Below, piece by piece: positions 28,131 through 35,292 of a stretch of DNA of 64,000 nt (position 1 is the first letter of the stretch; each line of letters starts with the position of its first letter). The DNA is from Acidobacteriota bacterium. Its GTDB lineage: Bacteria > Acidobacteriota > Thermoanaerobaculia > Multivoradales > JBCCEF01. The stretch lies in contig JBCCHV010000022.1 in NCBI GenBank assembly GCA_039028635.1, positions 24,846 through 88,845 on the forward strand, given 5' to 3'. The notes under the pieces were generated by a model. The model was given only the letters and a program-made list of their open reading frames with translations, was not told the origin of the DNA and searched no databases. The position numbers were made by a program, and so were the translations under genes.

Positions 28131-29455
28131 GGCGTCGGGCTCGTCGACGCCCCCTCGGCGCGCTCGTTCCAGGCGCTGGCGGCGGCGAGGCCGCGCTCCT
28201 CGCGCACCAACTGCATGCCGATCAGGCCGAGAACGAAGAACAGGCCGTTGGCGAGGATGGCGATGCGCTGCGAGCCGGACCAGGACGACAGGGCGCCGAA
28301 GACGAAGGGTCCCAGCATGTAGGCGCCCTTGCCGGCGAGGCCCCAGAAGGCGAAGAACTCGCCGCTCTTGGCGACCGGCGAGAACAGCCCCACCAGACCG
28401 CGCGAGGCGGATTGCAGGGAGCCGATGCCGAGGCCAGCGGCGATGGCAATGGCCCAGAAGAAGCTCTTGGTCTGGCAGAAGTAGGCGGCGACGGAGACGG
28501 CGATCCACAGCACCAGGCTGATCTGGATGGTGCTTCGGGCACCGAGTCGGTCCTGGATGGCGCCGAAGACGAAGGCGCCGCCGGCGGAGAAGAGCTGCAG
28601 CGCCATGAACAGAACGATCAGCTCGCCGGAGGTGAAGCCGAGGGTGCGCTCGGCGAAGATCGAGGCGAAGGCGATGATCGTCATCAGCCCGCAGGAGAAC
28701 AGGAAGAAGACAGTGAGGAAGCGCACCAGCTCGGTGAAGTGACCGATGGCGCGGGCGGTTTCGGCGAGGTGGCCGAAGCCGGCGCGGGCCGAGGCGACGA
28801 AGGACCAGGCGGCGGGCCGCGGGGCGCGCTCGCGCAGGAACAGGAAGGTCGGCAACCCGCTGATCAGGAAGAAGGCGGCGGTCACCAGCCAGGCGAGGCG
28901 CAGGTTGTCGACGTTGTCGCTGGTGAAGCCGCCGGCCAGCAGCGGCCAGCAGGCGGCGAGGCAGGCGAGGCCGCCGAAGTAGCCCAGACCCCAGCCGAAT
29001 CCGGAGATGCGGCCGATGTTCTTCGGCGTCGAGATCTCCGGCAGGAAGGCGCCGGCGAGGTTCTCACCCATGGCGTAGGCGATGTTGGAGATCACGAACA
29101 GAGTCAGGCCGAGGGTGACCTGGCCCGGTTTGACCCAGAAGAGGGTGGCGGTGCCGGCGACGCACAGCAGGTAGGTGGCGGCGAGAAAGAACTTCTTGCG
29201 GCCCGAGTCGTCGGCGGTGGCACCGACGATCGGTGAGGTCGCCATCACCACCAGGTTGCTGATCAGGATGCCGAGGCCCCACAGAAAGTCGGCCTGATCA
29301 CCGGGGGCGACGAGCTTGGTGAAGTAGACGCTGAAGGCGACAGTGACGATCAGGGTGGTGTAGCTCGAGTTGGCGAAGTCGAACATCGCCCAGCCGACGA
29401 TCTCTCGCCGGCGCACCGCCGGAGCGGCCTCGTTCCGCAAGGCTGGGTTGGTCAT
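28127..29455 (-). CDS. MFS transporter, UMF1/Atg22-like family
   Basis: 442 aa with about 12 hydrophobic segments. The N-terminus GWAMFDFANSSYTTLIVTV is the typical opening of the UMF1 (Atg22-like) MFS group, and a G-A-x-A-D-D-S-G-R-K-K loop follows TM2. In yeast Atg22 exports amino acids from the vacuole; the bacterial members are mostly uncharacterised, and one neighbour here is an acyltransferase, so a lipid or amino-acid substrate is possible. It overlaps the activator gene by four bases (29452-29455) and the acyltransferase gene by four (28127-28130), so all three are coupled. Confidence 0.88.
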   Translation of the reverse strand: MTNPALRNEAAPAVRRREIVGWAMFDFANSSYTTLIVTVAFSVYFTKLVAPGDQADFLWGLGILISNLVVMATSPIVGATADDSGRKKFFLAATYLLCVAGTATLFWVKPGQVTLGLTLFVISNIAYAMGENLAGAFLPEISTPKNIGRISGFGWGLGYFGGLACLAACWPLLAGGFTSDNVDNLRLAWLVTAAFFLISGLPTFLFLRERAPRPAAWSFVASARAGFGHLAETARAIGHFTELVRFLTVFFLFSCGLMTIIAFASIFAERTLGFTSGELIVLFMALQLFSAGGAFVFGAIQDRLGARSTIQISLVLWIAVSVAAYFCQTKSFFWAIAIAAGLGIGSLQSASRGLVGLFSPVAKSGEFFAFWGLAGKGAYMLGPFVFGALSSWSGSQRIAILANGLFFVLGLIGMQLVREERGLAAASAWNERAEGASTSPTP

Positions 29456-31017
29456 GACGGCGCCGATTGTCGCAGGTTTTCGAGCCGCTGGGGGTCGACT
29501 TTGGCTTTCACCGTGCGGCGGTCGAGGCCGAGACGGCGGGCCGCCGCTTGATAGCTGCCGGCGTCGGCGTAGACCAGCGTGCAGTAGCGGCCGAGGACTT
29601 CGTCGGCGGAGAGGTCGCCGCGAGCGATCTCTTCCGCCAGGGCACGCCGGGGGTCGCTCGGCGCGGTCACCTTCGCCGGTCGGTAGTCACGACGAATCAG
29701 GACGTTGCGCAGGCATTGGCCGAGCTCGCGCACGTTGCCGGGCCAGCGATACTCGCGGCCGAGGTTTTCCTCCACCCAGGCCTGGACCTCGCTGGCGAGG
29801 GCCGGGGCATCGTCTGGGTCGACCAGGCGCGCTGCCAGGGTGGTCAGAAGGTCGCCGAGCTCGGCCGGATCGTCGTCGAGGCGTTCCGCCAGGGACGGTG
29901 TCTCGATGGTGTCCGAGCACAGCCGGTAGTAGAGGTCCTGGCGAAAGGCGCCCCGGGCCATCTCCGCCGCCAGGTCGCGGTTGGTCGCCGCCACCGCCTT
30001 GCCGAGGAAGCGCCGCGAGCGATGCTCGCTGCCGGTTTCCCCGAGGCGTTGGAAGGTGCGGCTTTCGAGCACCCGCAGCAGCTTGACCTGGATCGGCAGG
30101 TCGATCTCGCCGATCTCGTCTAAGAAGACGGTGCCCAGCGGCGGGCAGATCTCGAGCCAGCCGGTGCGGTCCGTGAGGGCGCCGGTGAAGGAGCCGCGGC
30201 GGTGACCGAAGAGCTCGGACTCGATCAGGGTGGGCGACAGGGCCGAAAGGTTGAGCGGGTAGAACGACTCCTGGAAGTGCTCTTCGAAGGCGCCGCTCGA
30301 GGCCTGGAAGGGGACGTAGCGGGACAGCCCGATGGCGCGCGCCACCAGCTCCTTGCCGGTCCCGGAGGGGCCGGTGACCAGGGTGGTGATGTCTCCCAGG
30401 CGATCGTAGAGGGAGGTCTGGAAGCGCCGCAGGTCGTGGGTGAAGATCGACTCCCAGACCCGCGCCCGCAGCCGCGCCGCCGGCATCGAGCGCCCCAGGA
30501 TGTGGCGGTGGATGTAGTGGAAGGCGCGGCGCACCTGGAAGAAGCAGGCGAACAGGTGAGCCGGCGCCAGGCGACCCTCCCGCGGTACGCCGGCGGGGCC
30601 CAGAAGGTCCTCGAGCTCCTGCGCGAAGGTGCGGTAGAAGGGCGCCTCGAGGCGCGCCGCGCCCTTGCCCTCGGAGCGCAGGATCGATTCCACGAAGGAG
30701 CGCTGGTGGCGGTAGTAGAGGTGGTAGAGCACCAGGTCGGCGTAGAGGCGCCGGTCGGCGGCGCTGCCCTTCTCGCCGTCCGCCAGACGCTGGCGCACGG
30801 TGTGGACCAGGTCGGTGACGCGGCGCTCGAGGGCGAGCAGGTTGGGGCGGTCCGGCTCGGCCCCCGGCGGCGCGATCCACACCGCATCGGCGGCGACGAA
30901 CTCGTCTCCCAGGGCTTGTTTCTCCCAGGCGATGCGCTGGCGCAGGAAGGGATTGCAGTGGGTCAGCTCGGAAAGCGCTTCGGCCACCGAGCGCTCTTGG
31001 GGTGTGAAGAGTGGCAT
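29452..31017 (-). CDS. sigma-54-dependent transcriptional activator (bEBP) without receiver domain
   Basis: 521 aa from ATG 31015-31017. Residues 1-~200 are helical and match no sensor domain I know. The AAA+ core has Walker A TGPSGTGKE, the sigma-54-contact loop as GSFTGA (the usual form is GAFTGA), Walker B VFLDEIGEID, and R-x-D-L-Y-Y-R-L. The C-terminus is a Fis-like helix-turn-helix (SYQAAARRLGLDRRTVKAKV). It should remodel RpoN-RNA polymerase at -24/-12 promoters. The divergent VIT/vWA gene has just such a promoter. A TTGACA-16-TGTACA promoter overlapped by a palindrome would start transcription almost at the ATG, so the mRNA may be leaderless. Confidence 0.92.
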   Translation of the reverse strand: MPLFTPQERSVAEALSELTHCNPFLRQRIAWEKQALGDEFVAADAVWIAPPGAEPDRPNLLALERRVTDLVHTVRQRLADGEKGSAADRRLYADLVLYHLYYRHQRSFVESILRSEGKGAARLEAPFYRTFAQELEDLLGPAGVPREGRLAPAHLFACFFQVRRAFHYIHRHILGRSMPAARLRARVWESIFTHDLRRFQTSLYDRLGDITTLVTGPSGTGKELVARAIGLSRYVPFQASSGAFEEHFQESFYPLNLSALSPTLIESELFGHRRGSFTGALTDRTGWLEICPPLGTVFLDEIGEIDLPIQVKLLRVLESRTFQRLGETGSEHRSRRFLGKAVAATNRDLAAEMARGAFRQDLYYRLCSDTIETPSLAERLDDDPAELGDLLTTLAARLVDPDDAPALASEVQAWVEENLGREYRWPGNVRELGQCLRNVLIRRDYRPAKVTAPSDPRRALAEEIARGDLSADEVLGRYCTLVYADAGSYQAAARRLGLDRRTVKAKVDPQRLENLRQSAPS

Positions 31018-31018
31018 C

Positions 31019-31056
31019 GTACATCGAATGTACAGGTGATGTTCTCTGAGTGTCAA
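31019..31056 (-). promoter_or_regulatory. promoter of the bEBP operon with overlapping palindrome
   Basis: Reading leftward, TTGACA (31056-31051), a 16-base spacer and TGTACA (31034-31029) make a candidate sigma-70 promoter. The perfect palindrome GTACATcgaATGTAC (31019-31033) covers the -10 and the likely start, one base upstream of the ATG. It also lies about 112 bases upstream of the divergent -24 element, a suitable distance for an enhancer site. It could therefore serve both autorepression and activation. Confidence 0.5.
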
Positions 31057-31144
31057 CAAGTGCAATCTCCTCGACTGGCGGTAACCGTGATCTCTTGAGC
31101 CTTAAGCCCTGTCAAGAAAGGAGTTGCAAGGCGTAGACCAGCGC

Positions 31145-31160
31145 TGGCACGGACCTCGCT
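31145..31160 (+). promoter_or_regulatory. sigma-54 (-24/-12) promoter of the VIT/vWA operon
   Basis: TGGCACG (31145-31151), four bases, then TCGCT (31156-31160) matches the consensus TGGCACG-N4-TTGCW at all but one position, with the required GG-N10-GC spacing (31146-31147 and 31158-31159). Transcription would start near 31172, with GGAGG at 31205-31209 before the ATG at 31217. The divergently encoded sigma-54 activator makes a chance match less likely. Confidence 0.75.
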
Positions 31161-31216
31161 CTGAGGCAGAGGGCGGTGAGTCGCTTTCGGCTCACCGGTT
31201 CCTCGGAGGCTTGGTC

Positions 31217-33316
31217 ATGACCCATCGCACTCTTTTCAATGTCGTTCGCGGGCTGCTCATCGCCCTCCTCGTCTGGTTCGGGGTTCCGGTGGCCCAAGGC
31301 GCCGGCCTGCTGATCGCCGAAGACGGCTTCGGCGGTGTGCTCGAGATCGAGGAGCACTCGGCCCGGGTCACCATCGACAACGGCATTGCCGTGACCGAGG
31401 TCACCCAGGTGTTCCGCAACACGGAGCGCCGGGCGGTCGAGGCGCTGTACACCTTCCCGGTGCCGAAGGGTGCCTCGGTGGCCGGCTTCACCATGTGGAT
31501 CGAAGGCAAAGAGATGGTCGGCGAGGTGCTCGAGAAGGAGCGCGCGCGAGAGATCTACAACAGCTACAAGCGGGTGCGGCGCGACCCCGGCTTGCTCGAG
31601 CAGGTCGACTACAAGACCTTCGAGATGCGCATCTTCCCGATCGCCGCCGGCGCCGAGCAGCGGGTGCAGGTGACCTACTACCAGGAGCTCGATGCCGATG
31701 CCGGCTGGGCGACCTATGTCTACCCGCTGGCGACGGTCTCGCGACCGGGCGTCGATGCCCGGGTTCATGGGCGCTTTGCCCTCGACCTCGACGTGCGCTC
31801 GGAGATCCCCATTGTCGAGCTGGACAGCCCGAGCCACGGCTCCGACGTGGTGGTGGCCTATCCCAGCGCTCACTTCGCCCAGGCGAGCCTCGAGGCCGCC
31901 GGCGGAGATCTGTCGCGCGACCTGGTGCTGGCCTTCAAGGTCGAGCGGCCGCGCACCGGCTTCGACCTGGTGACCTCGCGGCCGGACGGCGAGGATGGCT
32001 ACTTTCAGCTCAGCCTGACCGCTGGTGAAGAGCTTGCCGAGCAGGTCGGAGGCATGGACTATGTCTTTGTCCTCGACGTCTCCGGCAGTATGGGCGAAGA
32101 GGGCAAGCTGAGCCTGTCGCGCCAGTCCCTGGCGGCCTTTATCGAGGCCCTCGGTGAGAACGATCGTTTCGAGGTGATGAGCTTCAACCTGGCTCCCACC
32201 GCCCTCTTTCAGCGGCTGGAGGCGGTCGAGGAAGGGTCCCTGGGCCAGGCCAACCGGTTCCTCGGCGAGCGCCGGGCGCGTGGTGGTACCCGCCTGCAGC
32301 CGGCGATGGAAGCGGCCTACCGCTACAAGGCCGCCGACCGGCCGCTCAATGTGGTGGTGCTCTCCGACGGCATGTCGGCCCAGAGCGAGCGCACCCAGCT
32401 CCTGCAGCTCATCGGCCAGCGACCGGCAGGCACCCGGGTATTTTCGATCGGGGTCGGCAACGAGGTCGACCGGCCGCTTCTCGAGCAGCTCGCCGAGGAC
32501 GCCGGAGGGTTGGCGGCCTTTGTCTCCCGCGGCGCCGACTTCGAGCGCCAGGCGCGCGCCTTCCAGCAGAAGCTCACCCGGCCAGCGGCCACCGACCTCG
32601 AGCTGAGCTTCGCCGGCGGTGACCTCTACGACATTGAGCCGGCCCGTTTGCCGAGCCTCTACTACGGCAAGCCGTTGCGCATCTATGGCCGCTATCGCGG
32701 CGGGGGTCCGGTGACTCTGCGCCTCTCCGGGGTGGTGGGGGGCGAGATGCTCGACAAGGAGCTGCAGATCGAGCTGCCGGAGTATCCCGGCGGGCGGCCG
32801 GAGATCGAGCGCATGTGGGCCTGGCACCGGGTGCGCAGCCTGCAGAAGGAGGCCGATCGCAAGGGCAGCCGGGATACCGTCGTCGACGAGATCGTGCGCC
32901 TCGGCGAGGACTTCTCGATCGTCACCGAGTACACCTCCTTCCTGGTGCTGGAGAACGATGCCGAGTACCAGCGCTGGCAGATCGAGCGCCGCAACGATCG
33001 GCGTCTGGGGCGTGATCGTCAACGCCAGGCCGAGATTCGGGCCGAGCTGGAGAGCCTCCGCCAGCGCGCCGCCTCCGGCATCGGGCCGGTGGATCCGGCG
33101 GCCAAGGAGGCGGCGCCGACTCAGATCGCGGCTCGCCGTGACGTCGCCTCGGCGGTGCCCAATCCGAGCTCGCCTCCGGCGACCAGCGAACGCAAGGGTT
33201 GGGACCTCGATGTCGGGGGTGGGGCCCTCGATCCGCTGACCGTGTTCGTGTTGGTGCTGCTGGTCGGGGCAGGCGGTTGGGCGCTGCGTCAGCGTCCCAG
33301 CGAGGGGCCGTGGTGA
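31217..33316 (+). CDS. VIT and von Willebrand A domain surface protein with GlyGly-CTERM-like tail
   Basis: 699 aa from ATG 31217, with GGAGG seven bases upstream. A signal peptide (~1-28) precedes a VIT domain (~35-160: VTEVTQVFRNTERRAVEALY, YTFPVPKGA). The vWA domain (~275-450) has an intact MIDAS DVSGSMG and VLSDGMSAQ. The C-terminus is a short Gly run, one hydrophobic helix (DPLTVFVLVLLVGAGGWAL) and a basic end (RQR), the tripartite form of GlyGly-CTERM signals cut by rhombosortase. The gene that follows encodes just such a protease, overlapping by four bases. VIT/vWA proteins bind matrix or partner proteins, and the same pair of domains occurs in sortase targets of marine proteobacteria. 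Confidence 0.88.
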   Translation: MTHRTLFNVVRGLLIALLVWFGVPVAQGAGLLIAEDGFGGVLEIEEHSARVTIDNGIAVTEVTQVFRNTERRAVEALYTFPVPKGASVAGFTMWIEGKEMVGEVLEKERAREIYNSYKRVRRDPGLLEQVDYKTFEMRIFPIAAGAEQRVQVTYYQELDADAGWATYVYPLATVSRPGVDARVHGRFALDLDVRSEIPIVELDSPSHGSDVVVAYPSAHFAQASLEAAGGDLSRDLVLAFKVERPRTGFDLVTSRPDGEDGYFQLSLTAGEELAEQVGGMDYVFVLDVSGSMGEEGKLSLSRQSLAAFIEALGENDRFEVMSFNLAPTALFQRLEAVEEGSLGQANRFLGERRARGGTRLQPAMEAAYRYKAADRPLNVVVLSDGMSAQSERTQLLQLIGQRPAGTRVFSIGVGNEVDRPLLEQLAEDAGGLAAFVSRGADFERQARAFQQKLTRPAATDLELSFAGGDLYDIEPARLPSLYYGKPLRIYGRYRGGGPVTLRLSGVVGGEMLDKELQIELPEYPGGRPEIERMWAWHRVRSLQKEADRKGSRDTVVDEIVRLGEDFSIVTEYTSFLVLENDAEYQRWQIERRNDRRLGRDRQRQAEIRAELESLRQRAASGIGPVDPAAKEAAPTQIAARRDVASAVPNPSSPPATSERKGWDLDVGGGALDPLTVFVLVLLVGAGGWALRQRPSEGPW

Positions 33317-33954
33317 GACCTTTGAGGGATCTCTGGGAGGGCGGCCTCGCCCTCCATGGGACGGCCTGGATCTTCGTTCTGCAGGCGATTCCGGCGTGGG
33401 CCGATGCCCTGCAGTACGACCGTCGGCGGATCGCGGCGGGTGAGGTCTGGCGCCTGGTGACCGGCCACCTCGCCCATTGGTCCTGGGGCCACGCTCTGTG
33501 GGACGGCGTGGCCTTCGCCCTGCTCGTCGCTCTTGCGCTGCGGCTCGACCGGCGCCGCTTGCCGGTCGTCCTGTTGGCCTCGGCCGTCGCCATCTCCCTG
33601 GCGGTGTGGTTCGCCGAGCCGGGGCTGCGCCTTTATCGCGGCCTTTCCGGCATCGATGCCGCCCTCTTTGCCTTCGTGGCGGCGGCGTTGGTGCGTCGCG
33701 GTGGCCGAGCGCGGCTGGTCGGCGGCATCGCCTTGCTCTTGCTGGGCGCCAAGATCGCCTGGGAGATGACCACCGGAGGCACGCTCTTCGTCGCCGCCGT
33801 GGATGCCGGTTTCGTCACCGTGGCGCTGGCCCATTGGGTGGGTGCGGCGGTTGGGCTGGCGGTGGGCTTCTCGCGGTCGCAGACGGAGCGCGCCCTTGGC
33901 CGTCCCCGCCGGCTGTCCTGGGTTTCCCGGCAGCTTCGAGGCAGCGCCTCTTGA
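33313..33954 (+). CDS. rhombosortase-like rhomboid intramembrane serine protease
   Basis: 213 aa from GTG 33313 (GTGA overlap with the preceding stop; GAGGGG upstream). Six or so hydrophobic segments fill the protein. Family landmarks are GHLAHWSWGHALWDG (the conserved G-H-x-x-H-x-x-x-x-H block), YRGLSGIDAALF with the nucleophile Ser in G-L-S-G, and LAHWVGAAVG with the catalytic His. This fits the rhombosortase branch of rhomboid proteases, which cleave C-terminal GlyGly-CTERM signals to free or re-anchor proteins at the surface. The usual Asn after the W-x-H block is Asp here. The immediate neighbour is the likely substrate. Confidence 0.82.
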   Translation: MRPLRDLWEGGLALHGTAWIFVLQAIPAWADALQYDRRRIAAGEVWRLVTGHLAHWSWGHALWDGVAFALLVALALRLDRRRLPVVLLASAVAISLAVWFAEPGLRLYRGLSGIDAALFAFVAAALVRRGGRARLVGGIALLLLGAKIAWEMTTGGTLFVAAVDAGFVTVALAHWVGAAVGLAVGFSRSQTERALGRPRRLSWVSRQLRGSAS

Positions 33955-33969
33955 GAAGGGAGAAAGCGA

Positions 33970-34371
33970 ATGTTCGTCTGGTTGCTGTTGGCGACGGTGG
34001 CGGTGTCCTTGGGCTGCAGTCTGGTGGTTTCCCGGGTGTTCGACCGGCCGCTCCGAAAGATCTTCGATGCTCTGGTCAGCGAGTCTTTGGCAGCGGCCTG
34101 GCACCGCTATGTCAAGTTCGCGATCTATGTCATCGGGGTCTCCGGCGGGGTGTCGATCTACCACCTGCAGAAGTTCGCCGACGGGATGGGCGGGCTGACC
34201 CGGGATCGCTGGCTGCTCGAGAGTTTGCGGGCCTTCCAGTCTTCCCTGGAGAGTCTGGCGATTCTGCTCTTGGTGGTCTTTCTGGTGGCGCTGGTGGCCT
34301 TCGTGATCCTGCGCGGCTTCGAGCTGATGGTGTCGCGACGTGCCGCGAAGCAGGCCGAGGGGACGGACTAG
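33970..34371 (+). CDS. small membrane protein, unknown function
   Basis: 133 aa, ATG after AAGGGAGAAAGCGA. An N-terminal helix (WLLLATVAVSLGCSLVV), a weaker middle helix (VKFAIYVIGVSGGVSIY) and a strong C-terminal helix (LAILLLVVFLVALVAFVIL) suggest three membrane passes with a basic tail. It lies 15 bases after the rhombosortase-like gene in the same direction and is probably part of the same sigma-54 operon. I do not recognise the family; an assembly or anchoring partner for the VIT/vWA protein is a guess. Confidence 0.65.
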   Translation: MFVWLLLATVAVSLGCSLVVSRVFDRPLRKIFDALVSESLAAAWHRYVKFAIYVIGVSGGVSIYHLQKFADGMGGLTRDRWLLESLRAFQSSLESLAILLLVVFLVALVAFVILRGFELMVSRRAAKQAEGTD

Positions 34372-34410
34372 GCCCCCTCGGCCCGCGGCAAGGGTGGCAG
34401 TAAGGCTCGA

Positions 34411-35076
34411 TCAGTCGAACGGTGACTCGATCATGCAGTCGGCGCAGTTCTCGGTCTCGTCGAGCTCACAGAAGCCGTCGTTGTCGCAGGCGGCGTGGCA
34501 GTCGGAGCAAGTGGCTTCAGTTTCGCTGCCGTTGCAGATGCCGTCGTAGTTGCAGGTCGCGCAGTTGCCGAAGGGGCAGAGGCCCGGCACGACCCAGCGT
34601 TGATTGGTCTGATAATGACAGGGGTACTGCTGCACGTTGTCGCTCGGACCATGGAGGCGCTGGTCGAGGCAGAGTCCGCTGCGCTGATTCTTGAGGAAGA
34701 AATCGCTGCCGTTGAAGAGCAGGTCCCAGATCTGGCGGTTCCCGGAACCGCAGAAGTTTTGCTGGACGTTGGCATTGGGGTGTGACGACCCGCCGATCAC
34801 TTCGAGACAGAACCCGCTGTGTTGGGCCCGCAGACGGTAGGCGGAGCCGCCGAGCGGCACCAGCTCCCACTGCTGGTTGCCGCCGTTGTGGCAACCGTAG
34901 ACCTGGACGTTGGCCGTGGCATGGGGGCTGTTGCCTTCGACGTCGAGACACTTTTGACTGTAGACGTTGCGAATCTGACGGTATTGCTGGGCGTCGGCAG
35001 GGGCGGTGGCTGCCATCAGGATCGCGAGGGCGATCAGCGACAGGGCGAGGGCAGGGATCACGGTTTGCGTTCTCAT
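34411..35076 (-). CDS. secreted ricin-type beta-trefoil lectin with Cys-rich tail
   Basis: 221 aa from ATG 35074-35076, with AAGGAG upstream. A signal peptide (1-29) precedes one beta-trefoil (~30-160) with three Q-x-W type repeats: NQQWELV, RQIWDLL and NQRWVVP, each after a C-L-D/C-L-E strand. Ricin-type trefoils bind galactose or other sugars. The last ~60 residues hold about twelve cysteines in a repeat like CNYDGICNGSETEATCSDC, similar to Cys-rich modules of secreted Myxococcota and Acidobacteriota proteins, and are probably disulfide-bonded. No enzymatic domain is attached. Transcribed toward the VIT/vWA cluster. Confidence 0.88.
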   Translation of the reverse strand: MRTQTVIPALALSLIALAILMAATAPADAQQYRQIRNVYSQKCLDVEGNSPHATANVQVYGCHNGGNQQWELVPLGGSAYRLRAQHSGFCLEVIGGSSHPNANVQQNFCGSGNRQIWDLLFNGSDFFLKNQRSGLCLDQRLHGPSDNVQQYPCHYQTNQRWVVPGLCPFGNCATCNYDGICNGSETEATCSDCHAACDNDGFCELDETENCADCMIESPFD

Positions 35077-35292
35077 GACGATGACTCCTTGATCGGTGAC
35101 AGAGCTCCGAGGCGCCATCGCCTCGGGACGACGCCCCCGAGGCTTTGCGACGGGCCTGGCCCTTGCCGGAAGCGAGCATCCCTCTCGGGCGCGCATCCGG
35201 GCGCTGTCGGGTTGGCCGGATCGGGGGCTGTCAGAGAACGCGAGAAGACAGCCGGATGAGCAACATCGAGTTTCTGCGCAGCGGGAAACTGT

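Noticed and set aside
30000..31017. The sigma-54 activator as a response regulator
   Set aside because: No receiver domain or phospho-acceptor Asp at the N-terminus.
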